A DNA stretch of 49,614 nucleotides from Oceanospirillaceae bacterium (GCA_013215445.1 JABSRA010000031.1:1-49614); one strand, 5' to 3'. Shown: positions 37,074 through 46,216, counted from the first letter of the stretch. Notes: generated by a model not told the origin, from the letters alone. Numbers and translations are program-made.

Positions 37074-39998
37074 ATGAAAAACGAAGAATTTGTTCCAGGC
37101 CAGCGCTGGATTAGCAATACCGAATCAGAATTGGGGTTAGGTATCATCGCCTTCAGTGAAGATCGACGCATTGAAGTCAGCTTTCCCGCCGTAGGAGAAA
37201 GGCGTACCTACGCATCTGATAACGCTCCTCTCTCAAGAGTGATTTACAATGTAGGCGAGGAAATCAGCGACCAACAGGGCAATACGTCTTCCATTATCGA
37301 GCGCGAAGAACGCGACGGCTGTTTTATCTACCACTGTACCGATGCCAGTGGCCAACCGGTATCCATAGAGGAATTGGAACTGGACAGCTTCGTCCATTTT
37401 AGCAAACCTCAAGACAGATTATTCGCCGGTCAAATTGACAAACTTAAATCATTCAAACTCAGGATAGAGAGCCTTGCGCACCAACAGTCGCACCAACACT
37501 CAGGGGTTTGCGGTTTACTCGGCCCCAGAGTGCAATTGTTGCCCCACCAATTTTATATCGCCTCCCAAGTGGCTAATCGCCACGCTCCCCGAGTACTGCT
37601 AGCCGATGAAGTCGGTCTGGGTAAAACCGTTGAAGCAGGGCTTATTTTACACCAACAATTAATCACTAACCGCGCCGAGCGAATTCTCATTATTGTTCCC
37701 GATTCACTGGTTCACCAGTGGTTAGTCGAAATGTTGCGCCGCTTCAATTTAATGTTCACTATTTTAGATGAAAACCGCTGCCTGGCAATTGAAGACAAAA
37801 TGCCGGATATCGATTTAGATCTGCTGGAAAATGACGAGATCCCCGAGGAGATGTTAGAGGTCAATCCTTTTGAAAGTTCACAGTTGATACTCTGCTCGCT
37901 GGATTTTTTAACCAAAAATCTACTGCGCGTCGAACAGGCAGAATCCGCCAGCTGGGACCTACTGATTGTCGATGAAGCTCACCATTTAGAGTGGAGTGAA
38001 ACTCAACCCAGCCTACAATATCAACTTATCGAAACCTTAGCAAAACGCACCGCTGGGCTTCTTTTGCTCACGGCGACTCCTGAGCAACTTGGCGTCGAGG
38101 GACATTTCGCCCGCCTGCGATTATTAGATCCAGATCGATATTACGACCTTAAAAGCTTTAAAGAAGAAGAGCAAGATTACCGACCTTTAAGTCAATTTAT
38201 TGAAACGCTACTCCTTGATAGCGCTGCGGATGACATTCATACAGGTGTTTTTGACCAGCTTTTACAAGAATACTTATCCAGCGCCCAGTTCGATGATTTA
38301 ACCACCCAACTCAAATCCGCCGACCGCTTATCGAGCCGAGTGATCTTAGAAAATATCATCGAACAACTGTTGGACCAACACGGTACTGGCCGGGTACTAT
38401 TTCGCAATACTAGAGCCGCTATCAGCGGTTTTCCCGAGCGAGAATTTCATCCTCATCCTCTAGACGCACCTGCGTTATACGACACGACATCCGCAGATTT
38501 TTCTGTGACAGACAAACTACAGCCAGAGCGCATTCTCGGGCAAGAATGGCTTGATCACGACCCTAGGGTTAAATGGCTAGTGGAGTGGCTGAAAGAATTC
38601 CGCTATGAAAAAATACTTTTAATCTGTGCCAGCATGGATACGGCCATTGCCCTGGAAGATCACTTACGACTGCGCGAGGGAGTTCGCTCGGCATCTTTCC
38701 ACGAGGGCATGTCGCTGATTAACCGCGATAGAGCTGCCGCTTACTTTGCCAATTTAGAAGACAATGCACAAATCCTTATTTGCTCTGAAATTGGCAGTGA
38801 GGGTAGAAACTTCCAATTTGCCAGCAAAATTGTATTATTCGATCTGCCCTTAAATCCAGATTTACTGGAGCAGCGTATCGGTCGATTAGACCGTATCGGT
38901 CAGACCTGCAATGTACAAATACACGTGCCATTTTATCGTGACAGTGCCCAGCAAGTATTAGTTGAATGGCACCATCAAGGATGTAATGCCCTGGAGCAGA
39001 GCAGCTCGATTGGCATGCAGTTATTGGAGAATTTCCAACAGCCATTATTTAACTGCTTTAATGATCTCGAACCAACCGCGGTTGCCCAGCTTATCGCCGA
39101 CACCGTACAAAAACGTGCGGTATTACTGCAAAAACTCCACGATGGCCGGGATAAAATGCTCGAGCTGAATTCATGCAGGGCAACCCCCGCACAACAAGTG
39201 ATCGACGCAATAGAGGAAGCGAGTGAGCCACAAAAGTTATCTAAATACGTTGAACGCCTCTGTGACTATTTTGGGGTAGAAATACAAACCTATGATGATT
39301 ATAGCTTTTCGATGCACCCAGGGGATCATATGCGCACTCATCATTTCCCGGGACTGACAGAAGAGGGCATCACCGTCACCTGGGATCGAGATCATGCGCT
39401 GTCACGAGATGATTTGCAATATTTAACCTGGGAGCACCCGCTTGTTATCGGGGCAATGGATATGATGCTCAGTGGAGATTATGGTAATACGGCATTTTGT
39501 ACCATTAAGCTGCCACCTCTTAAGGAGGGTTCGCTATTATTAGAGGCCATCTTTACGCCGCACTGTGCGGCACCCAAAGCACTGCAGCTAAACCGCTACA
39601 TAGAACAGGGCATGCACCGGGTACTTTTGGACTCCAACGACACCAATTTAGCAGCGCTGATTAGTGGCGCCAACATAGACACCCTGGCGCAGAGAGTGCC
39701 AAACAAGAGCGCCCAGAATTTAATAAAACATACTCGACATCAAATTGAACAGCAAATCGTTAAAGTTGAGAAAATAGCCAAGGCTCAACAGCCTATCATG
39801 ATAGAAAAAGCGCTGGCCAACATCAATCAACAGATGCAAACTGAGATTTCACGCCTACAGGGACTGGCAAAAATAAACCCCAATATTCGAGCCTCAGAAA
39901 TCCAACATCAACGCGATCTACACAGCTCTCTACAGGGATATGCAAGCAGCTTACAATTTAAATTAGAGGCGATCCGCATCATCATCGTCACCGCTTAA
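37074..39998 (+). CDS. rapA: RNA polymerase-associated ATPase RapA
   Basis: This 974-residue SWI2/SNF2-type ATPase recycles RNA polymerase. The start ATG 37074 is chosen because E. coli RapA begins immediately before the equivalent of GQRWISNTESELGLG; frames from 37029 or 37038 add atypical residues. Tudor-like N-terminal domains are followed by Walker A DEVGLGKT (178-185), DEAHH at 300-304, LLTATPEQLGVEGHFARLRLLDPDR, CSEIGSEGRNFQFAS and DLPLNPDLLEQRIGRLDRIGQ. The C-terminus ends INPNIRASEIQHQ and IRIIIVTA, as in E. coli. It is full length and a hairpin follows. Confidence 0.97.
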   Translation: MKNEEFVPGQRWISNTESELGLGIIAFSEDRRIEVSFPAVGERRTYASDNAPLSRVIYNVGEEISDQQGNTSSIIEREERDGCFIYHCTDASGQPVSIEELELDSFVHFSKPQDRLFAGQIDKLKSFKLRIESLAHQQSHQHSGVCGLLGPRVQLLPHQFYIASQVANRHAPRVLLADEVGLGKTVEAGLILHQQLITNRAERILIIVPDSLVHQWLVEMLRRFNLMFTILDENRCLAIEDKMPDIDLDLLENDEIPEEMLEVNPFESSQLILCSLDFLTKNLLRVEQAESASWDLLIVDEAHHLEWSETQPSLQYQLIETLAKRTAGLLLLTATPEQLGVEGHFARLRLLDPDRYYDLKSFKEEEQDYRPLSQFIETLLLDSAADDIHTGVFDQLLQEYLSSAQFDDLTTQLKSADRLSSRVILENIIEQLLDQHGTGRVLFRNTRAAISGFPEREFHPHPLDAPALYDTTSADFSVTDKLQPERILGQEWLDHDPRVKWLVEWLKEFRYEKILLICASMDTAIALEDHLRLREGVRSASFHEGMSLINRDRAAAYFANLEDNAQILICSEIGSEGRNFQFASKIVLFDLPLNPDLLEQRIGRLDRIGQTCNVQIHVPFYRDSAQQVLVEWHHQGCNALEQSSSIGMQLLENFQQPLFNCFNDLEPTAVAQLIADTVQKRAVLLQKLHDGRDKMLELNSCRATPAQQVIDAIEEASEPQKLSKYVERLCDYFGVEIQTYDDYSFSMHPGDHMRTHHFPGLTEEGITVTWDRDHALSRDDLQYLTWEHPLVIGAMDMMLSGDYGNTAFCTIKLPPLKEGSLLLEAIFTPHCAAPKALQLNRYIEQGMHRVLLDSNDTNLAALISGANIDTLAQRVPNKSAQNLIKHTRHQIEQQIVKVEKIAKAQQPIMIEKALANINQQMQTEISRLQGLAKINPNIRASEIQHQRDLHSSLQGYASSLQFKLEAIRIIIVTA

Positions 39999-40011
39999 TT
40001 GCAGCGATATA

Positions 40012-40035
40012 AAGGCGCCTGAACAAGGGCGCCTT
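40012..40035 (+). terminator. Hairpin after rapA
   Basis: AAGGCGCC and GGCGCCTT pair perfectly around 8 nt, beginning 14 nt after the rapA stop. The following bases are only mildly T-rich, so termination efficiency is uncertain. Confidence 0.55.
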
Positions 40036-40778
40036 AACCTCTACTCGAGTTTAACCTCTTTGGTCAAAGCGGAAATCCAAGGGCTATCAATAGCTCAGTA
40101 GATTTCCTGTTGGCTGTTGCTCATCATTCTTTTCAGTGAGCGGCTAATCCAGCATGGATACACCCCTCACACTAAAGCCTCTTGCCTGAGTAGTTTTATA
40201 ATCCAGAGATATTGAGCTCTGTTAGCGAGAGAAGCCTGACAATCTCACTGATCCACTTATTCTCAGTCCGGTAATCAAATACCTTGTTGACCAGCATGTT
40301 ATCGGAATTTTTAGAATACAAATTTCAGTTCAATTGAAGCACACCACATTAGTGATACCTAGCCAGGGCTCACTTCTTTGCCCCTAATGCTGCTTTGCTA
40401 GACACAGCCACCCTCACAGATTACAGCAACCCTCTTTTCAGTATTCACCTACATTTTCTCCTGCCAAACCTGCGACCCCAACCCTTACTCACTTCCACCC
40501 GCAGCACATTAAACAACCCCTGCTAGACGCCTGTACTCAAACCGCAAAGCAATCTCTTTTAAGTGTGATAAAAATTTCATAATATTTTAGCTAAACAATC
40601 ATTATTTAATTTTGATTTATCTTATTCCTATTTCAATAAAAATTATTATATTTTAATCCTTTTTAAATCAATAGCTTATATACTGTTAAAACCTGCCTTA
40701 AAGTAATTTGTTTTTTATAGTTTTATGCCTTAAAAACAATAAGTTATATAACTAAATTAGCCTCCTAAATGTTGCATA
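40036..40778. other. Gene-free stretch, strongly AT-rich from about 40550
   Basis: No coding frame was found. From about 40560 to 40780 A+T is visibly very high, unlike the flanking genes. Fifteen bases at 40695-40709 recur exactly at 41423-41437 on the other side of the small gene that follows. Confidence 0.6.
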
Positions 40779-40801
40779 AATCATACCTATAATGTATGAT
40801 T
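40779..40801 (+). promoter_or_regulatory. Inverted repeat enclosing a -10 box
   Basis: AATCATAC (40779-40786) and GTATGATT (40794-40801) are exact 8-bp arms with a 7-bp centre. The centre contains a perfect TATAAT (40788-40793). A protein bound here would cover the promoter, and autoregulation by the downstream small protein is a reasonable guess. No good -35 was found. Confidence 0.55.
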
Positions 40802-40843
40802 GGTCATATAGTTAATTCGACACATCATTCAAGGAATAAGACA

Positions 40844-41101
40844 ATGCAAGAAAAAGAAATAAAATTACTTTTTAATGCCAACGTATTTGATTCTTGCCAG
40901 GCAATTCCTATCTCCATGGCGCGTGGATGGACCCTAAAATTCATCACCAAAGACAACAATGTCATGACCTTAGATTTACAAAGAGGCTCTCAAGAGAGAG
41001 AGTTTAAAAGCTTAGATGGTGCCTCTGCGGTGGCTAAACGCATCGGCTTTGAATGGTTAAATGTTCATATTGGGGATTTAGAATGGCAGGAAAAAATGTA
41101 G
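40844..41101 (+). CDS. Small protein resembling plasmid RepB replication-regulator family
   Basis: The 85-residue frame starts at ATG 40844 after AAGGAATAAG. A longer frame from 40796 would begin inside the predicted promoter. The body PISMARGWTLKFITKDNNVMTLDLQRGSQEREFKSLDGASAVAKRIGFEWLNV has the K-G-W, L-x-T/L-Q-R-G and R-x-F-K-S/T-L-D pattern. I associate that pattern with short proteins annotated as RepB-type replication regulators, which are often chromosomal. The match is from memory and moderate. No replication initiator or origin is seen nearby. The AT-rich flank suggests foreign origin. Confidence 0.6.
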   Translation: MQEKEIKLLFNANVFDSCQAIPISMARGWTLKFITKDNNVMTLDLQRGSQEREFKSLDGASAVAKRIGFEWLNVHIGDLEWQEKM

Positions 41102-41399
41102 GCTAGCTGCCTTTTCGCAACCTACACAGAGAACCCTGCTAGTGAATGCCATAGCTTGAGTCCAGGGCGCTGCTGAACTTGAATTCGATAGTCGAATCAG
41201 TAAAAATTACTGCTGCGCTGTGCTGATTACGCTTATCCATGGGCTAATGCATTAGCCAAACAACGGGCATGCAGAGCAATTTTTACCCGCTGGCGCACCT
41301 ACTGCCTGATCTAGGCTAAACCAGCACCATAGGCGAATGCCTTCAATCAATGCATAAATTTCGCCGCTATAAATAACCGAATTGATCTACATTTCAGAC
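41102..41399. other. 298-bp gene-free spacer
   Basis: No coding frame is present. A loose inverted match (GTAAAAATT near 41200 and AATTTTTAC near 41280) is present. Otherwise nothing is recognised between the small gene and the fkpB-like gene terminator. Confidence 0.4.
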
Positions 41400-41427
41400 A
41401 AAAAAAAGCAGCCTTTGAGGCCGCCTT
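41400..41427 (-). terminator. Intrinsic terminator of the esterase-FKBP operon
   Basis: On the minus strand GCGGCC and GGCTGC pair (one wobble) around TCAAA with flanking A-T pairs, followed by eight T. It lies about 40 nt after the FKBP stop. Confidence 0.8.
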
Positions 41428-41464
41428 AAAGTAATTTAAACTTAAATACTGGGGATTTATCGAC

Positions 41465-41902
41465 CTAAGCAGAGACTGCTTTTACCGCCATTATCTCAAT
41501 GGAGAACTTTAAATCTACACCGGCAAAACGATGATTTGCGTCCACTGTGACTAGATCTTCATTAATGGCCACTACACAGACCAACTCATCTTCACCCTCT
41601 GGAGTGGTCACATTGCACACTAAGCCAACCTCCAGGTTCTCTATATCACTAAACATGCCAGCCTCAATATCAAAGACTTTATCTTCGCTCCAGAGGCCAT
41701 AGCCTTGATCTGCCTTAATTTTTAATTGAAACTTATCCCCAGGCGACTTTCCCAACATACCCGCCTCCAGCCCGGCAATAATTTGTTTTTGACCCGTGGT
41801 AAAGGTTGGGGCATCAGCCTCTCTGGAGCTTTCAATCACCGCCCCTTTTGCATCGATAAGGGCATAGTGAAATGACACTTCACAATTAGTATTTATCTGC
41901 AT
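41465..41902 (-). CDS. fkpB: FKBP-type peptidyl-prolyl isomerase, SlpA-like
   Basis: This 145-residue protein opens with FHYALIDAKGAVIESSREADAPTFTTG. The FKBP phrase IIAGLEAGMLGKSPGDKFQLKIKADQGYG follows, then the insert-in-flap domain, and VTVDANHRFAGVDLKFSIEI, the SlyD/SlpA hallmark. There is no histidine-rich metal tail, which favours SlpA (FkpB) over SlyD. It speeds proline isomerisation in the cytoplasm and may act as a chaperone. Translation starts at ATG 41902 (1 nt after the esterase stop) or GTG 41911, coupling it to that gene. Confidence 0.88.
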   Translation of the reverse strand: MQINTNCEVSFHYALIDAKGAVIESSREADAPTFTTGQKQIIAGLEAGMLGKSPGDKFQLKIKADQGYGLWSEDKVFDIEAGMFSDIENLEVGLVCNVTTPEGEDELVCVVAINEDLVTVDANHRFAGVDLKFSIEIMAVKAVSA

Positions 41903-41903
41903 C

Positions 41904-42560
41904 TTAATCACTCGTTAAATTATTGGTAAGCCACTCGCCGAGAAGCGTTAAAGAAGCCAAAGATATTTCATGGGCCATGGGAAAAGTATGCCAATCGGTA
42001 GTGAACCCAAGCTGCTGAAGTTGCTGTACTGCATTTTCACCGAGCTCCAGAGACACCACATCATCTCGATCGCCATGTATTGAGAGAATACTTAAAGAGC
42101 GATCTGCCTTGCACTGCTCGCTCTCAATAGTACGTGGCATGTAAGTAGACATCGCTGCGATACCACCCACCTGCACCACTCCTTTTAATCCAAGCTCATA
42201 ACACACAGCACCACCTTGGGAAAAGCCAACCAGCATGATACGCTGAGCATCGATGCCAGAGGCAACCAATTCGCTCACCAGTGCCTGTATAGACTCAACC
42301 GATTGAGTTAGCTCCTCGCCATCAATCTCTCGCTGGGGCAGCATCGACTTAATATCGTACCAAGAGCGCATTTGCATGCCATTGTTGATAGTGACAGCGC
42401 GTATCGGCGCGTCGGGAAAAACAAACCGAACTTGCAGTGTAGCCGGTAATTTCAAATGGGGTATAGTACTGATAAAAGAGGCACCTTCATCCCCCAAACC
42501 ATGCAGCCAGACAATAGCCGCATCGGGATTCTCACCCACATCTCTTGTAATAGGTTGCAA
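41904..42560 (-). CDS. Phospholipase/carboxylesterase family alpha/beta hydrolase
   Basis: This 218-residue hydrolase of the carboxylesterase II group has AIVWLHGLGDEGASF at 15-29. The nucleophile S114 is in VGFSQGG, the acid D166 in SIHGDRDDVV and the base H197 in PMAHEIS. MQMRSWYDI is the typical lid-side stretch. It hydrolyses short acyl esters or lysophospholipids; the natural substrate is unknown. It is co-transcribed with the FKBP gene downstream. Confidence 0.92.
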   Translation of the reverse strand: MQPITRDVGENPDAAIVWLHGLGDEGASFISTIPHLKLPATLQVRFVFPDAPIRAVTINNGMQMRSWYDIKSMLPQREIDGEELTQSVESIQALVSELVASGIDAQRIMLVGFSQGGAVCYELGLKGVVQVGGIAAMSTYMPRTIESEQCKADRSLSILSIHGDRDDVVSLELGENAVQQLQQLGFTTDWHTFPMAHEISLASLTLLGEWLTNNLTSD

Positions 42561-42639
42561 AAAAAACTCCTAATTAGTTGATAGCAACCTCAGCATAACG
42601 ACTGTGCTTTACTGAGGGCTCTGATAAAAAATTAATTAT

Positions 42640-43287
42640 TTACGGCTGTAGCCTAGTGACCATCCAGTCTTGTGCGGTGCGCTGATAGACAAACCTATCA
42701 TGTAATCGCCCCTCTCTACCCTGCCAAAATTCAAATCGACTAGGTACTAGACAATAACCACCCCAGCGCTCAGGCTTTGGCACATCTCCCTGGCACTCTT
42801 TTTCTAGCTCAGTCACAGAGGCCTGCAACGCTTGCCGGGAGGCAATAGGTTTACTTTGACAACTGGCGGCAGCGCTGAGCTGACTCTCCCTAGGACGCGC
42901 TGTAAAATACTGCTGACCAGCCTCTGCACTCAGTTTATGGACTCGCCCTTGAATTCTCACTTGACGCTCGAGGGCATACCAATAAAACAACAGCTCAGCT
43001 TGTGGATTCTGCGCCAAGTCACTGCCTTTTCGACTTTCATAATCGGTGTACCAGCAAAAACCTTGCTCATCATAGTGCTTTAGCAACACAATTCTCGCCG
43101 ATGGCATACCACAAGTGTCTGCTGTGGCCAGCGTCATTGAAGAGACATCGTCGGCACGCAGCACTTTGGCCTGCTCAAACCAGTCGGAAAATTGGCGGGT
43201 TGGGCTGAGCGCTAAATCAGCTCGTGAAAGCCCTTCAGCCAGATATTCACGTCTTATTGCGGTTAAATCACCCCTGGACTTTTCCAT
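42640..43287 (-). CDS. pdxH: Pyridoxamine/pyridoxine 5'-phosphate oxidase
   Basis: This 215-residue FMN enzyme makes pyridoxal 5'-phosphate. The start ATG 43287 is chosen for GGAGAGG in front and the family opening LTAIRREYLAEGLSRADL. Seen: MTLATADTCGMPSARIVLLKHYDEQGFCWYTDYESRKGSDLAQNP (FMN site), FYWYALERQVRIQGRVHKLS, SYFxxRPRxSQ-like YFTARPRESQLSAAASCQS, and the C-terminal WGGYCLVPSRFEFWQGREGRLHDRFVY with RLQP at the end. It supplies the cofactor for DapC and other enzymes. It is a single gene. Confidence 0.96.
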   Translation of the reverse strand: MEKSRGDLTAIRREYLAEGLSRADLALSPTRQFSDWFEQAKVLRADDVSSMTLATADTCGMPSARIVLLKHYDEQGFCWYTDYESRKGSDLAQNPQAELLFYWYALERQVRIQGRVHKLSAEAGQQYFTARPRESQLSAAASCQSKPIASRQALQASVTELEKECQGDVPKPERWGGYCLVPSRFEFWQGREGRLHDRFVYQRTAQDWMVTRLQP

Positions 43288-43579
43288 GCGAACGCCTCTC
43301 CTTTTCAGCACTGAATACAGTGAGCTATGTGCCTAATATCTTCACCTTTTACAGCTGAAAATAAGCAATGCACTGGTTAAAAACCACATTATCCTCAATG
43401 CAGCGACAAACCGCTATCAATACCTACTAATTTATTCTAAGCGGGTCACCACTGGTCATAAATTTGTCTTAAGTTCGCGCTATACAACTGTCTTTATAAA
43501 ATCAAAACACCTAATATCATAGCTAGTCTAGATGAAAACTAGGTAGGACATTCAATCCCACGTCAATGGAAACTTAATT

Positions 43580-44290
43580 GTGCTAAAGCCATCCACCTTG
43601 CTTAAACCTTTATTAACCTGTTGTTTTTTAATATTGTTGACCAGCTGTACCACCAATCCTAATCATCAATTTAGAATAGAATCTCTGGCCAAGTCTGAAC
43701 TAGACATGGTGATAGACGCACATTTACATCAAACCAACACAGAGGCAACTGCCCTGTTAAAAAAACTCTATAAACGCAACCCAAAAGAGCTCAAGAAAGC
43801 CGCCCCCGGGGTAAACGCAGCAACCCGAGTTAGGCAGTTATTTGGCCATCCAAGACAAGTGCAATTTAACGAATTAGGTGATAAATATGCAAACTCAGCG
43901 CTATTATTAGCCTTTGATCCAAGCTTTAAAGGTGATCGAGTATTCGCTTACATGGCGGGAGTTGCCGGCATTTTACACAGCTCGTATAACTTCCAAGACG
44001 AGTTTTTCATGCTCGATCCAATCAATGAGCAAAAAATATATAACTCTGCAAGGAATTTAGAAACAGCCAGCTGGCTTTTAAACAACCGCCGCGACGCTCA
44101 ACAGCGGCTATTTATTGTTAGTAACAGCTATCTAGCGGGGGGCGCTCTCAATCTGAGTTACGAGCGGCTGTTTGGCAAGCTGATTGCCAGTCAAGATATT
44201 TTAGCCAACATTATAGCCAACAGAAACAATCGTACCATCAATACGGTACTGCACGGCTTTGCCTCTACCACCTTGCTGCCTCTGTATTAG
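43580..44290 (+). CDS. Putative lipoprotein of unknown function
   Basis: This 236-residue protein starts at GTG 43580. A lipoprotein signal ends LILLTSC (C23). The mature part has a helical segment (LDMVIDAHLHQTNTEATALLKKLYKRNPKELKKA) and a conserved-looking core GDRVFAYMAGVAGILHSSYNFQDEFFMLDPINEQKIYNSARNLETASWLL. I do not recognise the family by name. It is not in an operon. A diverged intergenic repeat starts right after its stop. Confidence 0.8.
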   Translation: MLKPSTLLKPLLTCCFLILLTSCTTNPNHQFRIESLAKSELDMVIDAHLHQTNTEATALLKKLYKRNPKELKKAAPGVNAATRVRQLFGHPRQVQFNELGDKYANSALLLAFDPSFKGDRVFAYMAGVAGILHSSYNFQDEFFMLDPINEQKIYNSARNLETASWLLNNRRDAQQRLFIVSNSYLAGGALNLSYERLFGKLIASQDILANIIANRNNRTINTVLHGFASTTLLPLY

Positions 44291-44448
44291 GGGAGTAGCG
44301 AATAAGCCCCCAGATGCTCCTTGTGCCTTCTAGTAACGGAAGCCTAAGCGGTCAATTCCCATAAAGAGAGGCACTCTGACCCGCGCAAGAACGCGAAGTG
44401 AATAGCGAGTCCTTTACCAGTGTTCTAACAAAACAAATGCAGATGAAA
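44291..44448. repeat. Diverged intergenic repeat, copy 2
   Basis: It is homologous to 22142-22296, with the same orientation relative to the upstream gene. The best block is GTGAATAGCGAGTCCTTTA. On the minus strand the peptide-like strings PLFMGIDRLGFRY (here) and LLCIDFNRLDFRW (copy 1) can be matched only after frame shifts, suggesting decay from a common ancestor. A small hairpin (AGATGAAA/TTTCATCT) lies at 44441-44461 at its end. Confidence 0.7.
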
Positions 44449-44530
44449 CAAGATTTCATCTCTGTTGACCGCCTAGCTTTCCTTTAAAACGTAAGCACCC
44501 TGCGGGGCGCCTGTGACTTGCTCGCTAACC

Positions 44531-45511
44531 CTAACGCCTATTGTAGCGCTCTAATAAATAGCGTCCCGGATCCCCTATTTTATCCAACCACTGCCTGACG
44601 AGAGAATGCCCGATGGATTCTATTTTCCCCTGCATCTCAGAAGGCAAGAAAGCCACTTCTATGCCCTGATTGCTCAGAGACAGCCTCGCTTGTTCTGCCG
44701 CTTGTTTAGATTCGACCCACCCCCGGCTTTCAACCTTTTTTGCCACGCTCATCACTAGCAACCGATCTTCTTCACTCAAGCTACGCCACTGCTGCAGATT
44801 AACCACTACCATCTCTTTTGGTCGCCACGCTTTAATGTCATACCAATAGTTAAAATATCCACGCAGGGGGAGCTGACCCGCCAATAAAGTGGAGCCAAAT
44901 AACAAATCAATTTTCTTCTTCTTCAGCGATTTTACTAACTTATCTACGGGCATTATCACCGGGAAAAGCCCTAAGCGCTCACCAAACGCAGCCGTGAGCT
45001 CATTGTAGGGCCGAAACTTGAGCCCCTTTAATTGTGCCAGGGTAGTTAAACTGGTCACGCTATACAAACCTTGTGCAGGCCAGGGGATTGCATACAATAG
45101 CTTGACCCCTTTAATCGCCAACATCTCTTCTATTTGAGGCTTAGATACCTTATAGAGGTTGAAGGCATCTAAGTAACTCTTAGCCAAAAACGGCAGTGCA
45201 TCCACCTGCAGCAGCAAACTGTCTCTCGCTAAAGCCGACATCAATCTCGCACCAATAGGCACTAGATCACTGCTCACTGCACCGAAGATTTGCTCCCCTT
45301 TAAACAGCTTTCCCGCGGGATACACCCGAATAGAAACACGACCTTTGGTACTCTGCTTCACTTCCCGCGCAAAGCGCAGCGCCAGCGAGGTTTGAAAGTG
45401 CTTTTTATCCGTCGCCAACGGCATTTTCCACTCTTGAGCAGAAGAGAACTCTGCCACCAGCAACAACTGAGCGACAATAATAAATTTAAGGAAAACCAAC
45501 CTTAGTAACAC
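44531..45511 (-). CDS. TRAP transporter solute-binding protein, DctP-like
   Basis: This 326-residue protein starts at GTG 45511, chosen because GGAGGAG lies 5 nt in front; the longer frame reads through this ribosome site. A signal peptide ends FSSAQ at about 24-26. The DctP fold shows ALRFAREVKQSTKGRVSIRVYPAGKLFKGEQIFGAVSSDLVPIG and LKGLKFRPYNELTAAFGERLGLFPVIMP, with the conserved carboxylate-binding arginine in KFRPY. It binds organic acids in the periplasm. No membrane DctQ/DctM genes are adjacent, so its partner is elsewhere or it has another role such as sensing. Confidence 0.88.
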   Translation of the reverse strand: MLLRLVFLKFIIVAQLLLVAEFSSAQEWKMPLATDKKHFQTSLALRFAREVKQSTKGRVSIRVYPAGKLFKGEQIFGAVSSDLVPIGARLMSALARDSLLLQVDALPFLAKSYLDAFNLYKVSKPQIEEMLAIKGVKLLYAIPWPAQGLYSVTSLTTLAQLKGLKFRPYNELTAAFGERLGLFPVIMPVDKLVKSLKKKKIDLLFGSTLLAGQLPLRGYFNYWYDIKAWRPKEMVVVNLQQWRSLSEEDRLLVMSVAKKVESRGWVESKQAAEQARLSLSNQGIEVAFLPSEMQGKIESIGHSLVRQWLDKIGDPGRYLLERYNRR

Positions 45512-45701
45512 AAACTCCTCCAAAAAACGTTCAAGGGCGCTACAAATAACCCCTGCTTATCTTATACGACTAGGATTAACACCTATTATCAGTTTGCTGA
45601 AGCCCCATCAAAAACAACCAATAAAACCAGCTAAATCAACGAACAAAAGACTAAACAAAGATATTAACAAAAAACCTAAATGAACTCAATATGAATATTT
45701 A

Positions 45702-45730
45702 TAGTCATACATGACTACTTTCTATATACT
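45702..45730 (+). promoter_or_regulatory. Palindrome and -10 box before the small secreted protein gene
   Basis: TAGTCAT and ATGACTA (45702-45717) are exact 7-bp arms around AC. TATACT at 45725-45730 is a -10 candidate, which would place the palindrome over the -35 region. It is a possible operator. Confidence 0.45.
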
Positions 45731-45816
45731 TTTTTAGACAATCTTAAATACCGATACGCCTTGGTAGCTTACTTGGAATTACCATATTCTATGGATCAAA
45801 CCCCTGGGGAAGACTC

Positions 45817-46161
45817 ATGAAACACTTAAAGATAATCTATACAATACTCTCAATCACTGCGGCTCTCAGCTTTAGCAATATCAGCTACGCAGCGAATACC
45901 TGTAAAGGCAACGCTGCAGCAATCTGTCAAACAAACGATAGTTGCAACTGGATCAAAGCTCACAATCGAAAGGACGGCGCTAAAGTAAAAGCTTACTGTC
46001 GCACCAAGCCCACTAAGAAGTCTAAAGTAAATGCAGCACCCGCAAAAGCTAGTGCAACGACCGCTAAAACAGCCACCGGCGAAAAAACCACAAAGGCTAA
46101 AAAAAGCAGCAGCAAAAAGAGCACTACTAGTAAAAAAACCACTGCTAGTACCAAGCCTTAG
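45817..46161 (+). CDS. Small secreted Cys-motif protein with Lys/Thr/Ser-rich tail
   Basis: This 114-residue protein starts at ATG 45817. Signal peptide residues 1-25 end SYA, before ANT. A mini-domain follows with four cysteines: TCKGNAAAICQTNDSCNWIKAHNRKDGAKVKAYCRTK (C29, C37, C43, C61). A low-complexity basic tail from about 65 is rich in Lys, Thr, Ser and Ala. The C-x-W ... R-x-D-G ... Y-C-R pattern looks like a small disulfide-bonded domain I have seen in unnamed gammaproteobacterial proteins. The function is unknown; the tail would suit binding to an acidic polymer or the cell surface. Confidence 0.78.
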   Translation: MKHLKIIYTILSITAALSFSNISYAANTCKGNAAAICQTNDSCNWIKAHNRKDGAKVKAYCRTKPTKKSKVNAAPAKASATTAKTATGEKTTKAKKSSSKKSTTSKKTTASTKP

Positions 46162-46185
46162 CCGAGGCTCAGCCCTTAACTAACA

Positions 46186-46207
46186 GCACTCAGTCATTAC
46201 TGAGTGC
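46186..46207. terminator. Hairpin between convergent genes
   Basis: GCACTCAG and CTGAGTGC pair perfectly around TCATTA between two convergent stop codons. It lacks a T-run on either strand. Confidence 0.45.
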
Positions 46208-46216
46208 AATAGCCGC

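Noticed and set aside
40438..40560. Plasmid-type origin or iterons near the RepB-like gene
   Set aside because: I looked for tandem repeats of about 20 bp and found none, so no origin is claimed.
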